This document shows positions 15,463 to 22,467 of a DNA stretch of 22,467 nucleotides, piece after piece. The notes under the pieces are model-generated. The model worked only from the letters and a program-made list of their open reading frames with translations. It had not been told where the DNA came from and searched no databases. The first letter of the stretch is position 1. Every line of letters starts with the position of its first letter. Made by a program: the position numbers and the translations under genes. Origin of the DNA: JAUWOY01 sp034431315. Its GTDB lineage: Bacteria > Chloroflexota > Anaerolineae > VGOG01. Location: contig DAOUDK010000057.1 of NCBI GenBank assembly GCA_034431315.1, forward strand, positions 1 to 22,467, written 5' to 3'.

Positions 15463-16592
15463 CCGCTCCAATTGCCCAGAACTTGGGCATATACTTCAGC
15501 CGTCTGGCGAGCCATCACCTCGACAGAGAACCGATGACGTACATCGGCCTGGCCTGCGGCCGCCACACGCGCTGCTCGGTCGCGATCATCTAGGACTTCG
15601 ATGATGGCTCGCGCCAGTGCCTGCGGTTGAGCCGGAGGAACCAGCCAGCCTGTTTCACCATCCCGGATGACCTCCGGCACGCCACCCACAGCCGTCGCCA
15701 CCACCGGCTTCGACAGCGCCAATGCCTCCAGCAGCACGAGGCCGAACCCTTCCCGCCGCGAGGGCAGTACCACGATGTCGCTGGTCCCCACTAGCAAGGG
15801 CACGTCATCCCGGTAGCCTAGGAAGCGCACCGCCGGGGCAACCCCCAGCCGGACTGCCTGAGCTTCCAGCTCTGGCCGCAAGAAGCCCTCGCCGATCATC
15901 CAGAAACACGCCGATGGCCAACGGGCAAGCACGGCGGGCGCCGCAGCCAGCAGGTCGGCGTGGCCCTTTTGAGGCGTCAGCCGGGCGATACAGGTAATGA
16001 TCGGCCCATCCTGATCGTCGCTCATGTCCAGGAGCAAGGGAGCCCTGGCTCGGGCGACGAAGGCATCCAGGTCAATGGCGTTGTGGACCGCCACCACGCG
16101 CGCGGGGCCCAAGCCGGCCTCAATCAGCTCCCCGCGCAGGTAGTGTGACACGGCGATCACACGGGGCAATCGGCGCAGGACCCACAAGTCAAGCCGTTGG
16201 TAGAGCCGTAACCAGGCTGTGTCGCGGGTGTGCAGGTGTACTGTCGCCACATAGGGTACGCCAGCGAGCCACGCTGCAACAGTGCCCAGAATATTGGCCT
16301 TGTAGCCATGGGTGTGTACCAGATCGTAGCTGGTGGACGCCAGTCGCGAAAGCAGGGTGAGGAACATTCGGGGCGATAGCCGGCTGGGATCGGGTTGCTG
16401 GTCGGTCTGGAACCCGGCTCGGCGGGCAACGTCGACCATGGGGTGTGCTGATGGCAGGCCCCTTTGCTGCCGGTAGAAAACCAACAACTCGACCGTGTAC
16501 CCCAATGGCCGGAGACCCCTGGCCAACTCAAGCATCTGATGTTCACCACCAGCGAAGATGGTGCTGCTTATGATGTGCAGAACCCGCAGCAT
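15459..16592 (-). CDS. GT4 family glycosyltransferase
   Basis: A 377-residue GT-B glycosyltransferase. The N-terminal part has HIISSTIFAGGEHQMLELARGL, VHTHGYKANILG and AVSHYLRGELIEAGL. The C-terminal part has CIARLTPQKGHADLL, WMIGEGFLRPELE, FLGYRDDVPLLVGTSDIVVLPS and the donor loop REGFGLVLLEALALSKPVVAT, then GETGWLVPP. All expected GT4 landmarks are present at normal length. The ATG at 16592 is 7 bases after the upstream stop, and its ribosome site GGAGTGA overlaps that stop. Lipid-linked glycan assembly on the inner membrane face is the likely role. The sugar and linkage are unknown. Confidence 0.9.
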   Translation of the reverse strand: MLRVLHIISSTIFAGGEHQMLELARGLRPLGYTVELLVFYRQQRGLPSAHPMVDVARRAGFQTDQQPDPSRLSPRMFLTLLSRLASTSYDLVHTHGYKANILGTVAAWLAGVPYVATVHLHTRDTAWLRLYQRLDLWVLRRLPRVIAVSHYLRGELIEAGLGPARVVAVHNAIDLDAFVARARAPLLLDMSDDQDGPIITCIARLTPQKGHADLLAAAPAVLARWPSACFWMIGEGFLRPELEAQAVRLGVAPAVRFLGYRDDVPLLVGTSDIVVLPSRREGFGLVLLEALALSKPVVATAVGGVPEVIRDGETGWLVPPAQPQALARAIIEVLDDRDRAARVAAAGQADVRHRFSVEVMARQTAEVYAQVLGNWSG

Positions 16593-16599
16593 AAGCTAA

Positions 16600-18276
16600 T
16601 CACTCCAGATAGCCTAGGCTACGCAGCCGCTCCTCGATCAGGCTGGCTTCTTCAGAGGTAATATCCAGCGAGGGCTGAAGCGTAGACATGTCCGTCGCCG
16701 GGCCAGTGCGGATGGGATGGGCAGCGGCGAACTCAGGTTCAAAGAGATCAACCAACACCCAGCCGTCCATGTCGCTTGGAATTGGCAGGCCAAGGGCATA
16801 CAAGACGGTTGGAGTCAGGTCAATGAGGCGTGCACCATCCAGAACTGCCCCCTGGCGAATTCCTGGGCCGGCTGCCAGGAAGACCCCCGCTGGATGGTGT
16901 CGCCCTCCGGATGACTCTGGCGGCAGAAGCTCGATGATGGCCTGGGCAGCCATGCGCTCGCTGGGCAGGTATGGCCGGTCACGAAGGGAGAATACTACGT
17001 CCGGCAACTGAGCCAGGCGGGGGCCGGTGTAGATTTCCTCCCGGCGGTAGGCGGCGCTGACCACCGGATCGCTGCTGTCCGGGTCACGCAGGTCCACTAA
17101 AGCCGCGATCAGACTATCGCGCACTTCCTCATACGGGCTACCGTGCGGCACGATGCCCGTCGCTTCCCGTCCCGCCAGGTTGACGTAGAGCCCCTGGCCA
17201 GTCAGGCCGGTGTAGTACGCACGAGTCCTCGACCAGTCAACGCCAGGCGCCGCTGACTGGTCCAACCGTCGGCGAAGCGCCTCTCGCTGGCGATTGTCCA
17301 GCAGCCTGCCACGCAGGTTAAGCACATCCAGCATGCGACCTACGGTTCTTATTCCCTCGACGACCTGGCTACGGAGGGGATGGGGCATGGCATCCCCTTC
17401 CAGGGCTAGAAACCCGCGTTCCAGCAAGAAGCGATTGACGTTGAAGCGACGGTGGACAGGCCCAAAACCATGGTCAGACACAACAAACAGGGTTGTCCGC
17501 CCATCCAGCATCCCCAGCCTGTGACCCACCACCTCGTCCACGGCCTGGTAGCATCGCAGGAGCAATGGGCGCAACCGGTGAGCCTCGTCGTCATCGTGCT
17601 TAGGATGGGACTCGTCGAGAACGCGCCAGAAATGATGCTGAATGGGATCGAGAGCCTGGATGACGTTGATGAAGAAATCAAAGGGGCGACTAGCCAGAAG
17701 ACGCAGATGAGCCGCCTCACGCCGCTCCACCCAGTAGAGGGCTCGCCTCAGAAAAGCGGATGTCCGATCCACCGAAGTGTAGGGATCGGCTACGTAGTCC
17801 CCAGCCACTTCCTTGAGCCAATTCTTCAGTTCAGGAGGGTGGGTGTACGGTGTGTCCTCGCCGGGCGTCATCATCCCGGAGACCATGACGCCATTGACAG
17901 GTCGTGGAGGATAGGTGAGAGGGACATTGACTATCCCGACAAGCCGGCTGTGCTCTCCCAATATGTCCCAAATGGCAGCCGTGCCGATGTTGCTGGCATC
18001 TACCGGGCGTCGCTCGTCTGTGGACGGGTCATAGCGCCAGAAATCCACGATGCCGTGCTTGCCGGGACCTTTGCCGGTGACCAGGGAAACCCAGGCAGGG
18101 GCACTGTACGGTGGCACCACCGACTCGAGTTGGCCGTGAACACCCTCGTGGGCCAGTCGCGCCAGATTCGGTAAGTACCCGGCTTCCATCCATGGGCGGA
18201 GGATGGTGAAAGTGGCTCCATCCAACCCCAGCACAACCACGCGGGGTCGAGTTCGGGGATCCTCAATGTTGGTCAT
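16600..18276 (-). CDS. alkaline-phosphatase-superfamily phosphodiesterase/phosphotransferase (COG3379-like)
   Basis: A 558-residue metal-dependent enzyme of the type I phosphodiesterase/nucleotide pyrophosphatase group. It starts with VVVLGLDGATF (metal-binding D19). The region PPYSAPAWVSLVTGK holds the likely nucleophile S58, followed by GPGKHGIVDFW. Further metal-site motifs are the D/H-containing QALDPIQHHFWRVLD, VVSDHGFGP and GGRHHPAGVFLAAGPGI. The C-terminal IEERLRSLGYLE is typical of this group. The ATG at 18276 overlaps the upstream stop by one base (TGATG) with GGGAGG 6 bases before it; the longer open frame upstream is the shadow of the GT2 gene. No signal peptide is seen, so a cytoplasmic site is likely. 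Its place among glycosyltransferases suggests work on a phosphate- or nucleotide-containing glycan intermediate. The exact substrate is unknown. Confidence 0.85.
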   Translation of the reverse strand: MTNIEDPRTRPRVVVLGLDGATFTILRPWMEAGYLPNLARLAHEGVHGQLESVVPPYSAPAWVSLVTGKGPGKHGIVDFWRYDPSTDERRPVDASNIGTAAIWDILGEHSRLVGIVNVPLTYPPRPVNGVMVSGMMTPGEDTPYTHPPELKNWLKEVAGDYVADPYTSVDRTSAFLRRALYWVERREAAHLRLLASRPFDFFINVIQALDPIQHHFWRVLDESHPKHDDDEAHRLRPLLLRCYQAVDEVVGHRLGMLDGRTTLFVVSDHGFGPVHRRFNVNRFLLERGFLALEGDAMPHPLRSQVVEGIRTVGRMLDVLNLRGRLLDNRQREALRRRLDQSAAPGVDWSRTRAYYTGLTGQGLYVNLAGREATGIVPHGSPYEEVRDSLIAALVDLRDPDSSDPVVSAAYRREEIYTGPRLAQLPDVVFSLRDRPYLPSERMAAQAIIELLPPESSGGRHHPAGVFLAAGPGIRQGAVLDGARLIDLTPTVLYALGLPIPSDMDGWVLVDLFEPEFAAAHPIRTGPATDMSTLQPSLDITSEEASLIEERLRSLGYLE

Positions 18277-19259
18277 CAATCGCCTCCCAACACCCAGCGA
18301 AACACCTGGCGGTGCAACACCAGCTTGTGCGCGAATCGGACACGCTGGCTGGCATTTCGGGCGGCCAGCCAGCCCGCAGCGAAGGCGACCAGCTTCCCCG
18401 TGGTCACGGCCGCCACCATCAGACGATGAGCCATCGCTGAGCCAGTGCCGTAGCATTTGCGGAACAGGAGGTTTGTACTGCGCAACGCTTCCACGCCCAT
18501 GGCATCGCGCACCTGAGAGGTGCTGTAGCCACCCCAATGCCGAACCCGCGCTTCCGGCCAATAGACGACCCGCCAGCCAGCCCGCTTCAGGCGAAAGCAC
18601 AACTCAGTATCCTCAGAGTACATGAAAAAGCTCTCATCCAGAAGACCAACCTGATCCAGAGCCTCTCGCCGGATGACCATGCAGGCACCGGATAAAGCAT
18701 CCACATCTCGTGAATCCCTGTGATCCCAGTGACCCATGGGAGCGCCGCTGAAGAGGCGATGCCGCGGGAACCGCCTGGTGAGCCCACTCACCTCACAGAA
18801 CTCCGTCCAGAGGGTGGGGAAGCGCCGGGCGCATCGAAAATCTACCTCTCCGGACGGTGTGAGGGTCATGGGGCCAGCGGCAGCAGCGGCAGGCATCCGG
18901 TCTAGGTAGCGCACCAGACCTGTCAGTGCACGGGCCAGAATCTCCGCATCGGGGTTGAGCAATGCCACGTAGCGGCCTCGCCCCTGGGTCAAGGCCTGAT
19001 TGCTCGCGGCGGCGAAGCCCCGGTTGTCACGGTTTTCGATAACCTGGGCCCAAGGAGCGATTTGGCGAGCCACGTCGGCGCTGCCATCGGTCGAAGCGTT
19101 GTCAACCACAAAAAGCTCCAGGGGAAGCACTTCCCGCTCCGCTTCCAGTGCTCGCAAGCAGCTCGCCAAGGGGCCGGACGAGTTCCAGGTCACCACGACC
19201 ACGGTCAGAACTGGCTGCGCTTTGCCGCAGTCACAGGCCATAGCTGTTGGTTCAACCAT
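18276..19259 (-). CDS. GT2 family glycosyltransferase (rhamnosyltransferase-like)
   Basis: A 327-residue inverting GT-A enzyme. It shows VVVVTWNSSGPLASCL, VVDNASTDGS, NRGFAAASNQAL, the DXD-like LLNPDAEIL, SGACMVIRREALDQVG and the acceptor/base region DESFFMYSEDTELCFRLKRAGW, then VRHWGG. This order is typical of the WbbL/rhamnosyltransferase type, though the sugar is not certain. The C-terminal 70 residues include one hydrophobic stretch (VAFAAGWLAA) that may touch the membrane. The start is uncertain: ATG 19259 overlaps the upstream gene by 8 bases, and ATG 19241 is also possible. Neither has a clear ribosome site, which fits translational coupling. Confidence 0.86.
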   Translation of the reverse strand: MVEPTAMACDCGKAQPVLTVVVVTWNSSGPLASCLRALEAEREVLPLELFVVDNASTDGSADVARQIAPWAQVIENRDNRGFAAASNQALTQGRGRYVALLNPDAEILARALTGLVRYLDRMPAAAAAGPMTLTPSGEVDFRCARRFPTLWTEFCEVSGLTRRFPRHRLFSGAPMGHWDHRDSRDVDALSGACMVIRREALDQVGLLDESFFMYSEDTELCFRLKRAGWRVVYWPEARVRHWGGYSTSQVRDAMGVEALRSTNLLFRKCYGTGSAMAHRLMVAAVTTGKLVAFAAGWLAARNASQRVRFAHKLVLHRQVFRWVLGGD

Positions 19260-20364
19260 ATCGGCGAGCGTGCTGCTGAAGGATTTCCTCAAACAAATTC
19301 TCCATCTGGCGGGCAGAACGTTCCCAGGTGAATTGGCGGATGTGTTCATAGCCAGCCCTGGCGATGCGTTTCAACTCGTCCTCATCAGCCAGCAGGCGGA
19401 TTAGATTGCGGGTCAGAGCTTCTGGATTATAAGGCGGAGAGACCAGCGCGGTTATGCCGGGGATGGTGTATTCCGGGACAGCGCCCACACTGGTGGCGAC
19501 GACGGCGCACTGACCAGCCATTGCCTCCATCGGTACCAACGCAAAGCCTTCGACCCGACTGGGCGAGAGCCAGATGTCACACGAGCCATAGATCTCGCGC
19601 AGCTTGTGCTGGGGTGGGTTTTCGTGAAACTCCACATCATCGGGCAGTCCCGGCTTGGGCTTTCTGGTGCCAAACATCACCAACTGGATATCAGGATAAG
19701 CAACTCGTGCCATCTCGAAGGCGGCCAGGCCATCCTGCACACCTTTGATCGGGTTCTGATGGTAGAGTATTCCGATGCGCTTATGGCGATTGAAGCGCTT
19801 GTGCTCGATGTAGAACTGGCCGAAGTTCACGCCGTTTAGGATAGGCTCGTGAACTGGGTGGCCTGACTTTTCCGTGACCAATTCCTTCAACCACGAGCTG
19901 ACGACGATTTTGTGAAGCGGCATGCACCAGGTGGCCTCTACACGATCGGAGGGCGCAAACCAGACGTCATGCCCCTGAATCAAATAAAACTTCAAACCCT
20001 TCTCCGGCCCGCAGCGGTTAACCCACTCGGCCGTTGTCCAGTCCACGGCCAGGATAATATCGGCAGTGGGGATGAACTGTGGCCGTAGATCCGGCACACG
20101 ACGCAGTGGTACTTCGAGAGGAAACCAGGTTGGAGTTTGACGCCTCAGAACCCTGGTGATTAAGTAGCGCAGATCATATCTCACACGGCGCACCATGCCT
20201 CTCCATCCCCGCCAGCGGGGTCTGACGTCAGCATAGTATGGGGGGCGACGTGGATAAACGACGGTCACTTGGTGGCCCAGTCGCTGGAGATGATTAGCGT
20301 ATTCCAGGGGTGCCCGGATGCCTCCTCCAATATAAATGTGAGGTATGACGATGGTGATTATCAT
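19252..20364 (-). CDS. GT4 family glycosyltransferase
   Basis: A 370-residue GT-B glycosyltransferase. It begins MIITIVIPHIYIGGGIRAPL, with the Gly-rich loop of the N-terminal domain, followed by LQRLGHQVTVVYP and DWTTAEWVN. The C-terminal domain has RIGILYHQNPIKGVQDGLAA, QLVMFGTRKPK, SCDIWLSPSRVEGFALVPMEAMAGQCAVV and VPEYTIPGITALVSPP. The E-x7-E donor motif is present (EGFALVPMEA). The ATG at 20364 overlaps the flippase stop by four bases (ATGA). The long frame upstream of it is only the shadow of the flippase gene. It acts in the glycan pathway, sugar unknown. Confidence 0.88.
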   Translation of the reverse strand: MIITIVIPHIYIGGGIRAPLEYANHLQRLGHQVTVVYPRRPPYYADVRPRWRGWRGMVRRVRYDLRYLITRVLRRQTPTWFPLEVPLRRVPDLRPQFIPTADIILAVDWTTAEWVNRCGPEKGLKFYLIQGHDVWFAPSDRVEATWCMPLHKIVVSSWLKELVTEKSGHPVHEPILNGVNFGQFYIEHKRFNRHKRIGILYHQNPIKGVQDGLAAFEMARVAYPDIQLVMFGTRKPKPGLPDDVEFHENPPQHKLREIYGSCDIWLSPSRVEGFALVPMEAMAGQCAVVATSVGAVPEYTIPGITALVSPPYNPEALTRNLIRLLADEDELKRIARAGYEHIRQFTWERSARQMENLFEEILQQHARRYG

Positions 20365-21902
20365 GGTGATGACAACCTCAGGATAGCACGATACAGCGCT
20401 CGATCCTGGGCATCCCAGTAACCACTGCGCCAGATGAATAGGACATAGAGACTCGCAAAAACAAAGCCACCACCGAGCCCGGCTGCAGCGTGCGCCAGAC
20501 GTCCAGCGGGCAGGTAAACTAGAAGGCCCCGTCCGGCTAGGTAAGACGGTACAGTCGCCAGTAGGCAGCCCCACAAAGGTGGGGCATACAGCTTGTGCCA
20601 CAGTGTCCGCCATGTCTGGTGCAGGAAACGATGCCACTGAACCAGGAAATACAACGAGCCCAGCACAACAGCAACTAGAGTCGCGACCAGCAGGCCGTCC
20701 AGGCCCAGTAAGCGCATCAGGACGATCCCCAGAGAAAGGTTCACGACAATGACCAATATGGCGTACCGGGCCTCGAATTCCGGATGGCCCACGCCTCGCG
20801 CCATGGCGGTACCCATCGCGGTGAGGAGGTTGAAACCGTAGGCGAACATGAGGAACTGGATGACGCGGGCCACCTCTGGGGGAGGCGTTCCCAGCCAAAC
20901 AGTGGTGATAGAATTAGCGTGTAAGATTGTAATGAACCCCAGCGGGGCAATGGCTAACACCAGATATTTGGCCCCTTGCCGGTACAGCCGCTGCAAGCGG
21001 CCATGGTCGTACTGGGCGTGTAATTCAGCAGCGGCCGGCATCACCGCTGAACTCAGCAGCCTGAGAAGCGAGATCAGGCTGTAGACAAGCTTGAACCCCA
21101 GCTCGTAGGCGGCCAGCAGTTCCAGATTGAGAAAATAGCCGATCAAGAGTTTGTTCATCTGCAGGTTGATCAGGGCGCCCAGGCCAGTGATTTGCACTTT
21201 CAGGCCGTATCTCAGCAGTATCTTCAAAGTGTCCCGTCGCACCAGGAGAGGATTCAGGCGCAGCATTGGGAAGACGCGGAAGGCAAGCACAGCCGACAAA
21301 CCAGTCGTGAGGATCATGATAATGATTTCGTTCAGGGCCAGGCCCTTTAACCCGTATCCTAATTGCAGGAAGGCAACGACTCCCAGAGCGTTAAGAGTCG
21401 CGCGGAGAGTGGTGATCAGATTGGTCAGGTGCATTTGCTGCAGTCCGGTGACGAGGCCTCGAAACACTCCCCACACATTGCCCAGGGCGAATGCGATCAC
21501 CGCTGTGACCAAAACCCAGCCTACCTCTTCCCATTGCTCCGGCGGAACCCGGAAGGCGGACAACACCACGGGGCGCAGTACCACAGTCAACGTGATGGCC
21601 ACCGTTGCCAAAGCTGCGTAGAGGAGTAAGGCGGTGCTCATCACGGAGTTGAGGCCATCGTAATCTTGCCGGGTATAATAATGCGCAACATGTCGAACCA
21701 GGGCGTTGCCCAGTCCCAGGTCCCATGTGAGCAGGTAGTTGGTGATGATCAGCACCAGAGACCACAGGGCGTAGCCTGCCATCCCCAGTTTGGTCACGAG
21801 AAAGGGGGTCAGCAGCAGGCCCAGGAACATCGCCCAGAAGCGGCCGGTAAAGTTGAACAACGTGTTGCGGACTATCCGTTTGGTCAGCGACGTAAGCACC
21901 AC
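20361..21902 (-). CDS. polysaccharide flippase (Wzx-like, MOP superfamily)
   Basis: A 513-residue polytopic membrane protein with about 12-14 hydrophobic helices. It should move a polyprenyl-diphosphate-linked oligosaccharide across the membrane. The N-terminus (RIVRNTLFNFTGRFWAMFLGLLLTPFLV, then GMAGYALWSLVLI) is typical of the family. Length and helix spacing agree with Wzx/RfbX proteins. GTG 21902 or GTG 21899 is the start, with AAGG about 5-8 bases before. The -10 box lies about 41 bases upstream, so this is the first gene of the operon. The cluster lacks an evident initiating phosphoglycosyltransferase and a clear Wzy, so those may be elsewhere. Confidence 0.9.
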   Translation of the reverse strand: MVLTSLTKRIVRNTLFNFTGRFWAMFLGLLLTPFLVTKLGMAGYALWSLVLIITNYLLTWDLGLGNALVRHVAHYYTRQDYDGLNSVMSTALLLYAALATVAITLTVVLRPVVLSAFRVPPEQWEEVGWVLVTAVIAFALGNVWGVFRGLVTGLQQMHLTNLITTLRATLNALGVVAFLQLGYGLKGLALNEIIIMILTTGLSAVLAFRVFPMLRLNPLLVRRDTLKILLRYGLKVQITGLGALINLQMNKLLIGYFLNLELLAAYELGFKLVYSLISLLRLLSSAVMPAAAELHAQYDHGRLQRLYRQGAKYLVLAIAPLGFITILHANSITTVWLGTPPPEVARVIQFLMFAYGFNLLTAMGTAMARGVGHPEFEARYAILVIVVNLSLGIVLMRLLGLDGLLVATLVAVVLGSLYFLVQWHRFLHQTWRTLWHKLYAPPLWGCLLATVPSYLAGRGLLVYLPAGRLAHAAAGLGGGFVFASLYVLFIWRSGYWDAQDRALYRAILRLSSP

Positions 21903-21942
21903 AATTGCCTTGCTCCATTCTTGGCCAGTTTGAGGCAGGCTA

Positions 21943-21972
21943 ATTATACCACAGAACTACCCTGCCTGCCAA
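21943..21972 (-). promoter_or_regulatory. promoter of the surface-glycan operon
   Basis: On the minus strand TGTGGTATAAT spans 21953 to 21943. TTGGCA at 21972-21967 with an 18-base spacer matches the -35 consensus in 5 of 6 bases. It lies between the terminator of the neighbouring gene and the flippase start. Confidence 0.75.
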
Positions 21973-21978
21973 TCACTA

Positions 21979-22019
21979 TAAAAAGCAAAGGTGTCAGAGC
22001 TTCCACCCTGACACCTTTG
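21979..22019 (-). terminator. intrinsic terminator of the glycoside-hydrolase-like gene
   Basis: CAAAGGTGTCAG (21986-21997) and CTGACACCTTTG (22008-22019) form a perfect 12-bp stem with a 10-base loop. On the minus strand the stem is followed by CTTTTTATAG. It lies 30 bases after the stop codon at 22050. Confidence 0.88.
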
Positions 22020-22049
22020 ATTGATCAAGAGAAGTACAGGAATATCGGC

Positions 22050-22467
22050 TTACTGTACTGCTTCAACGTAGATCGGATCGGACGAGAAGGTCAGGCTGAC
22101 TGAAGAAACGCCGTTGTAAATAGTGGGGTTGCCCAGCTTATCCGTGACTCTCACCTGTCCGGTCCACGTCCCTAGCTCATTGCCAGCCGCGCTGACGGTC
22201 ATTGTTTCCGTGACGCTGTTATTCTGCAGCTTGATCGGTTTCCCATCGTCGCGCCACAACACCAACTTCTTGACCCCGTCCCGATCAAACCGATAAGCCT
22301 GTATCCTGGGATTGCCAGGAACCAACTGCCGATCGAAGACGTAGCCATCGAGTTGCTGCGTCAGAACCTGATAGGCATCGTACGCTGGCCGAAGTGTCCC
22401 GTCCGCACGTATCAAACCATAAGCTGAATCCTTCAGCATGAACCAGATGATGATCTTCAAGTCCGCG
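22050..22467 (-). CDS. C-terminal part of a secreted glycoside-hydrolase-like protein (partial)
   Basis: The frame is open to the window edge, so the N-terminal part lies outside. The visible part starts ADLKIIIWFMLKDSAYGLIR, then ADGTLRPAYDAY. This matches the end of TIM-barrel glycoside hydrolases (for example GH39/GH5/GH42-like proteins), where a Trp/Asp loop is followed by gly-leu-ile-arg and DGTxRPAYxAY. A beta-rich C-terminal domain of about 95 residues follows (VLWRDDGKPIKLQ, SVTETMTVSAAGNELG), probably an Ig-like or jelly-roll accessory domain. The catalytic residues are not in this window. It has its own terminator, and it may belong with the glycan genes downstream. Confidence 0.68.
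   Translation of the reverse strand, partial: ADLKIIIWFMLKDSAYGLIRADGTLRPAYDAYQVLTQQLDGYVFDRQLVPGNPRIQAYRFDRDGVKKLVLWRDDGKPIKLQNNSVTETMTVSAAGNELGTWTGQVRVTDKLGNPTIYNGVSSVSLTFSSDPIYVEAVQ

Noticed and set aside
18277..18600. Long N-terminal extension of the alkaline-phosphatase-superfamily protein
   Set aside because: It is a shadow of the GT2 gene; the conserved protein begins at ATG 18276, which has a good ribosome site.
20365..20898. Long N-terminal extension of the GT4 at 19252
   Set aside because: It reads antiframe through the flippase gene and has the Pro/Arg/Cys-rich composition of a shadow frame; ATG 20364 has the ATGA overlap.

Overview
The window looks like a chromosomal segment of a free-living, moderately GC-rich bacterium. 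A member of the Chloroflexota (Anaerolineae-like) is my best guess. The guess rests on the tail of the giant secreted protein (VYLPTIFKAY), which resembles the aromatic/basic YLP-type ends I remember from many exported proteins of that phylum, and on the mix of neighbouring genes. No marker gene here proves the taxonomy.

Layout. (1) Bases 1-353 hold the possible end of an upstream gene and a leader with a terminator-like hairpin. (2) Bases 354-6689 (+) encode a 2111-residue secreted protein built from about 18 bacterial Ig-like (Big_1/invasin-type) repeats, two of which carry an inserted second beta-sandwich. (3) Bases 6730-6834 hold two hairpins (the second a terminator) and an extended -10 promoter for a polyprenyl-phosphate mannose synthase-like GT2 gene (6873-7595, +). 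(4) A compact minus-strand housekeeping operon starts at a promoter near 11980: ABC-F ATPase, coaE, a small two-helix membrane protein, a double-GNAT protein and a PF04020-type membrane protein. It ends at a hairpin between convergent genes. (5) tRNA-Gly(CCC) at 12162-12233 (+) has its own canonical promoter and terminator. (6) A long minus-strand surface-glycan operon runs from a promoter at about 21950 down to 12325: Wzx-like flippase, GT4, GT2, alkaline-phosphatase-superfamily enzyme, GT4, a deleted GT4 pseudogene, a GT-C-like polytopic membrane protein and GT4. Almost all junctions overlap or nearly overlap. (7) At the right edge is the C-terminal part of a secreted glycoside-hydrolase-like protein with its own terminator.

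The genes fit a cell-surface theme. A lipid-linked glycan can be assembled by the GTs and exported by the flippase, while the GT2 synthase could supply a polyprenyl-phosphate sugar to a GT-C enzyme. The Thr/Ser-rich giant protein is a candidate acceptor, which is inference only. Repeated small elements are notable: a palindromic element with a constant 12-base core inserted in frame in two unrelated genes, a heptamer tract that forms the end of coaE, and a promoter 11-mer shared by three operons.
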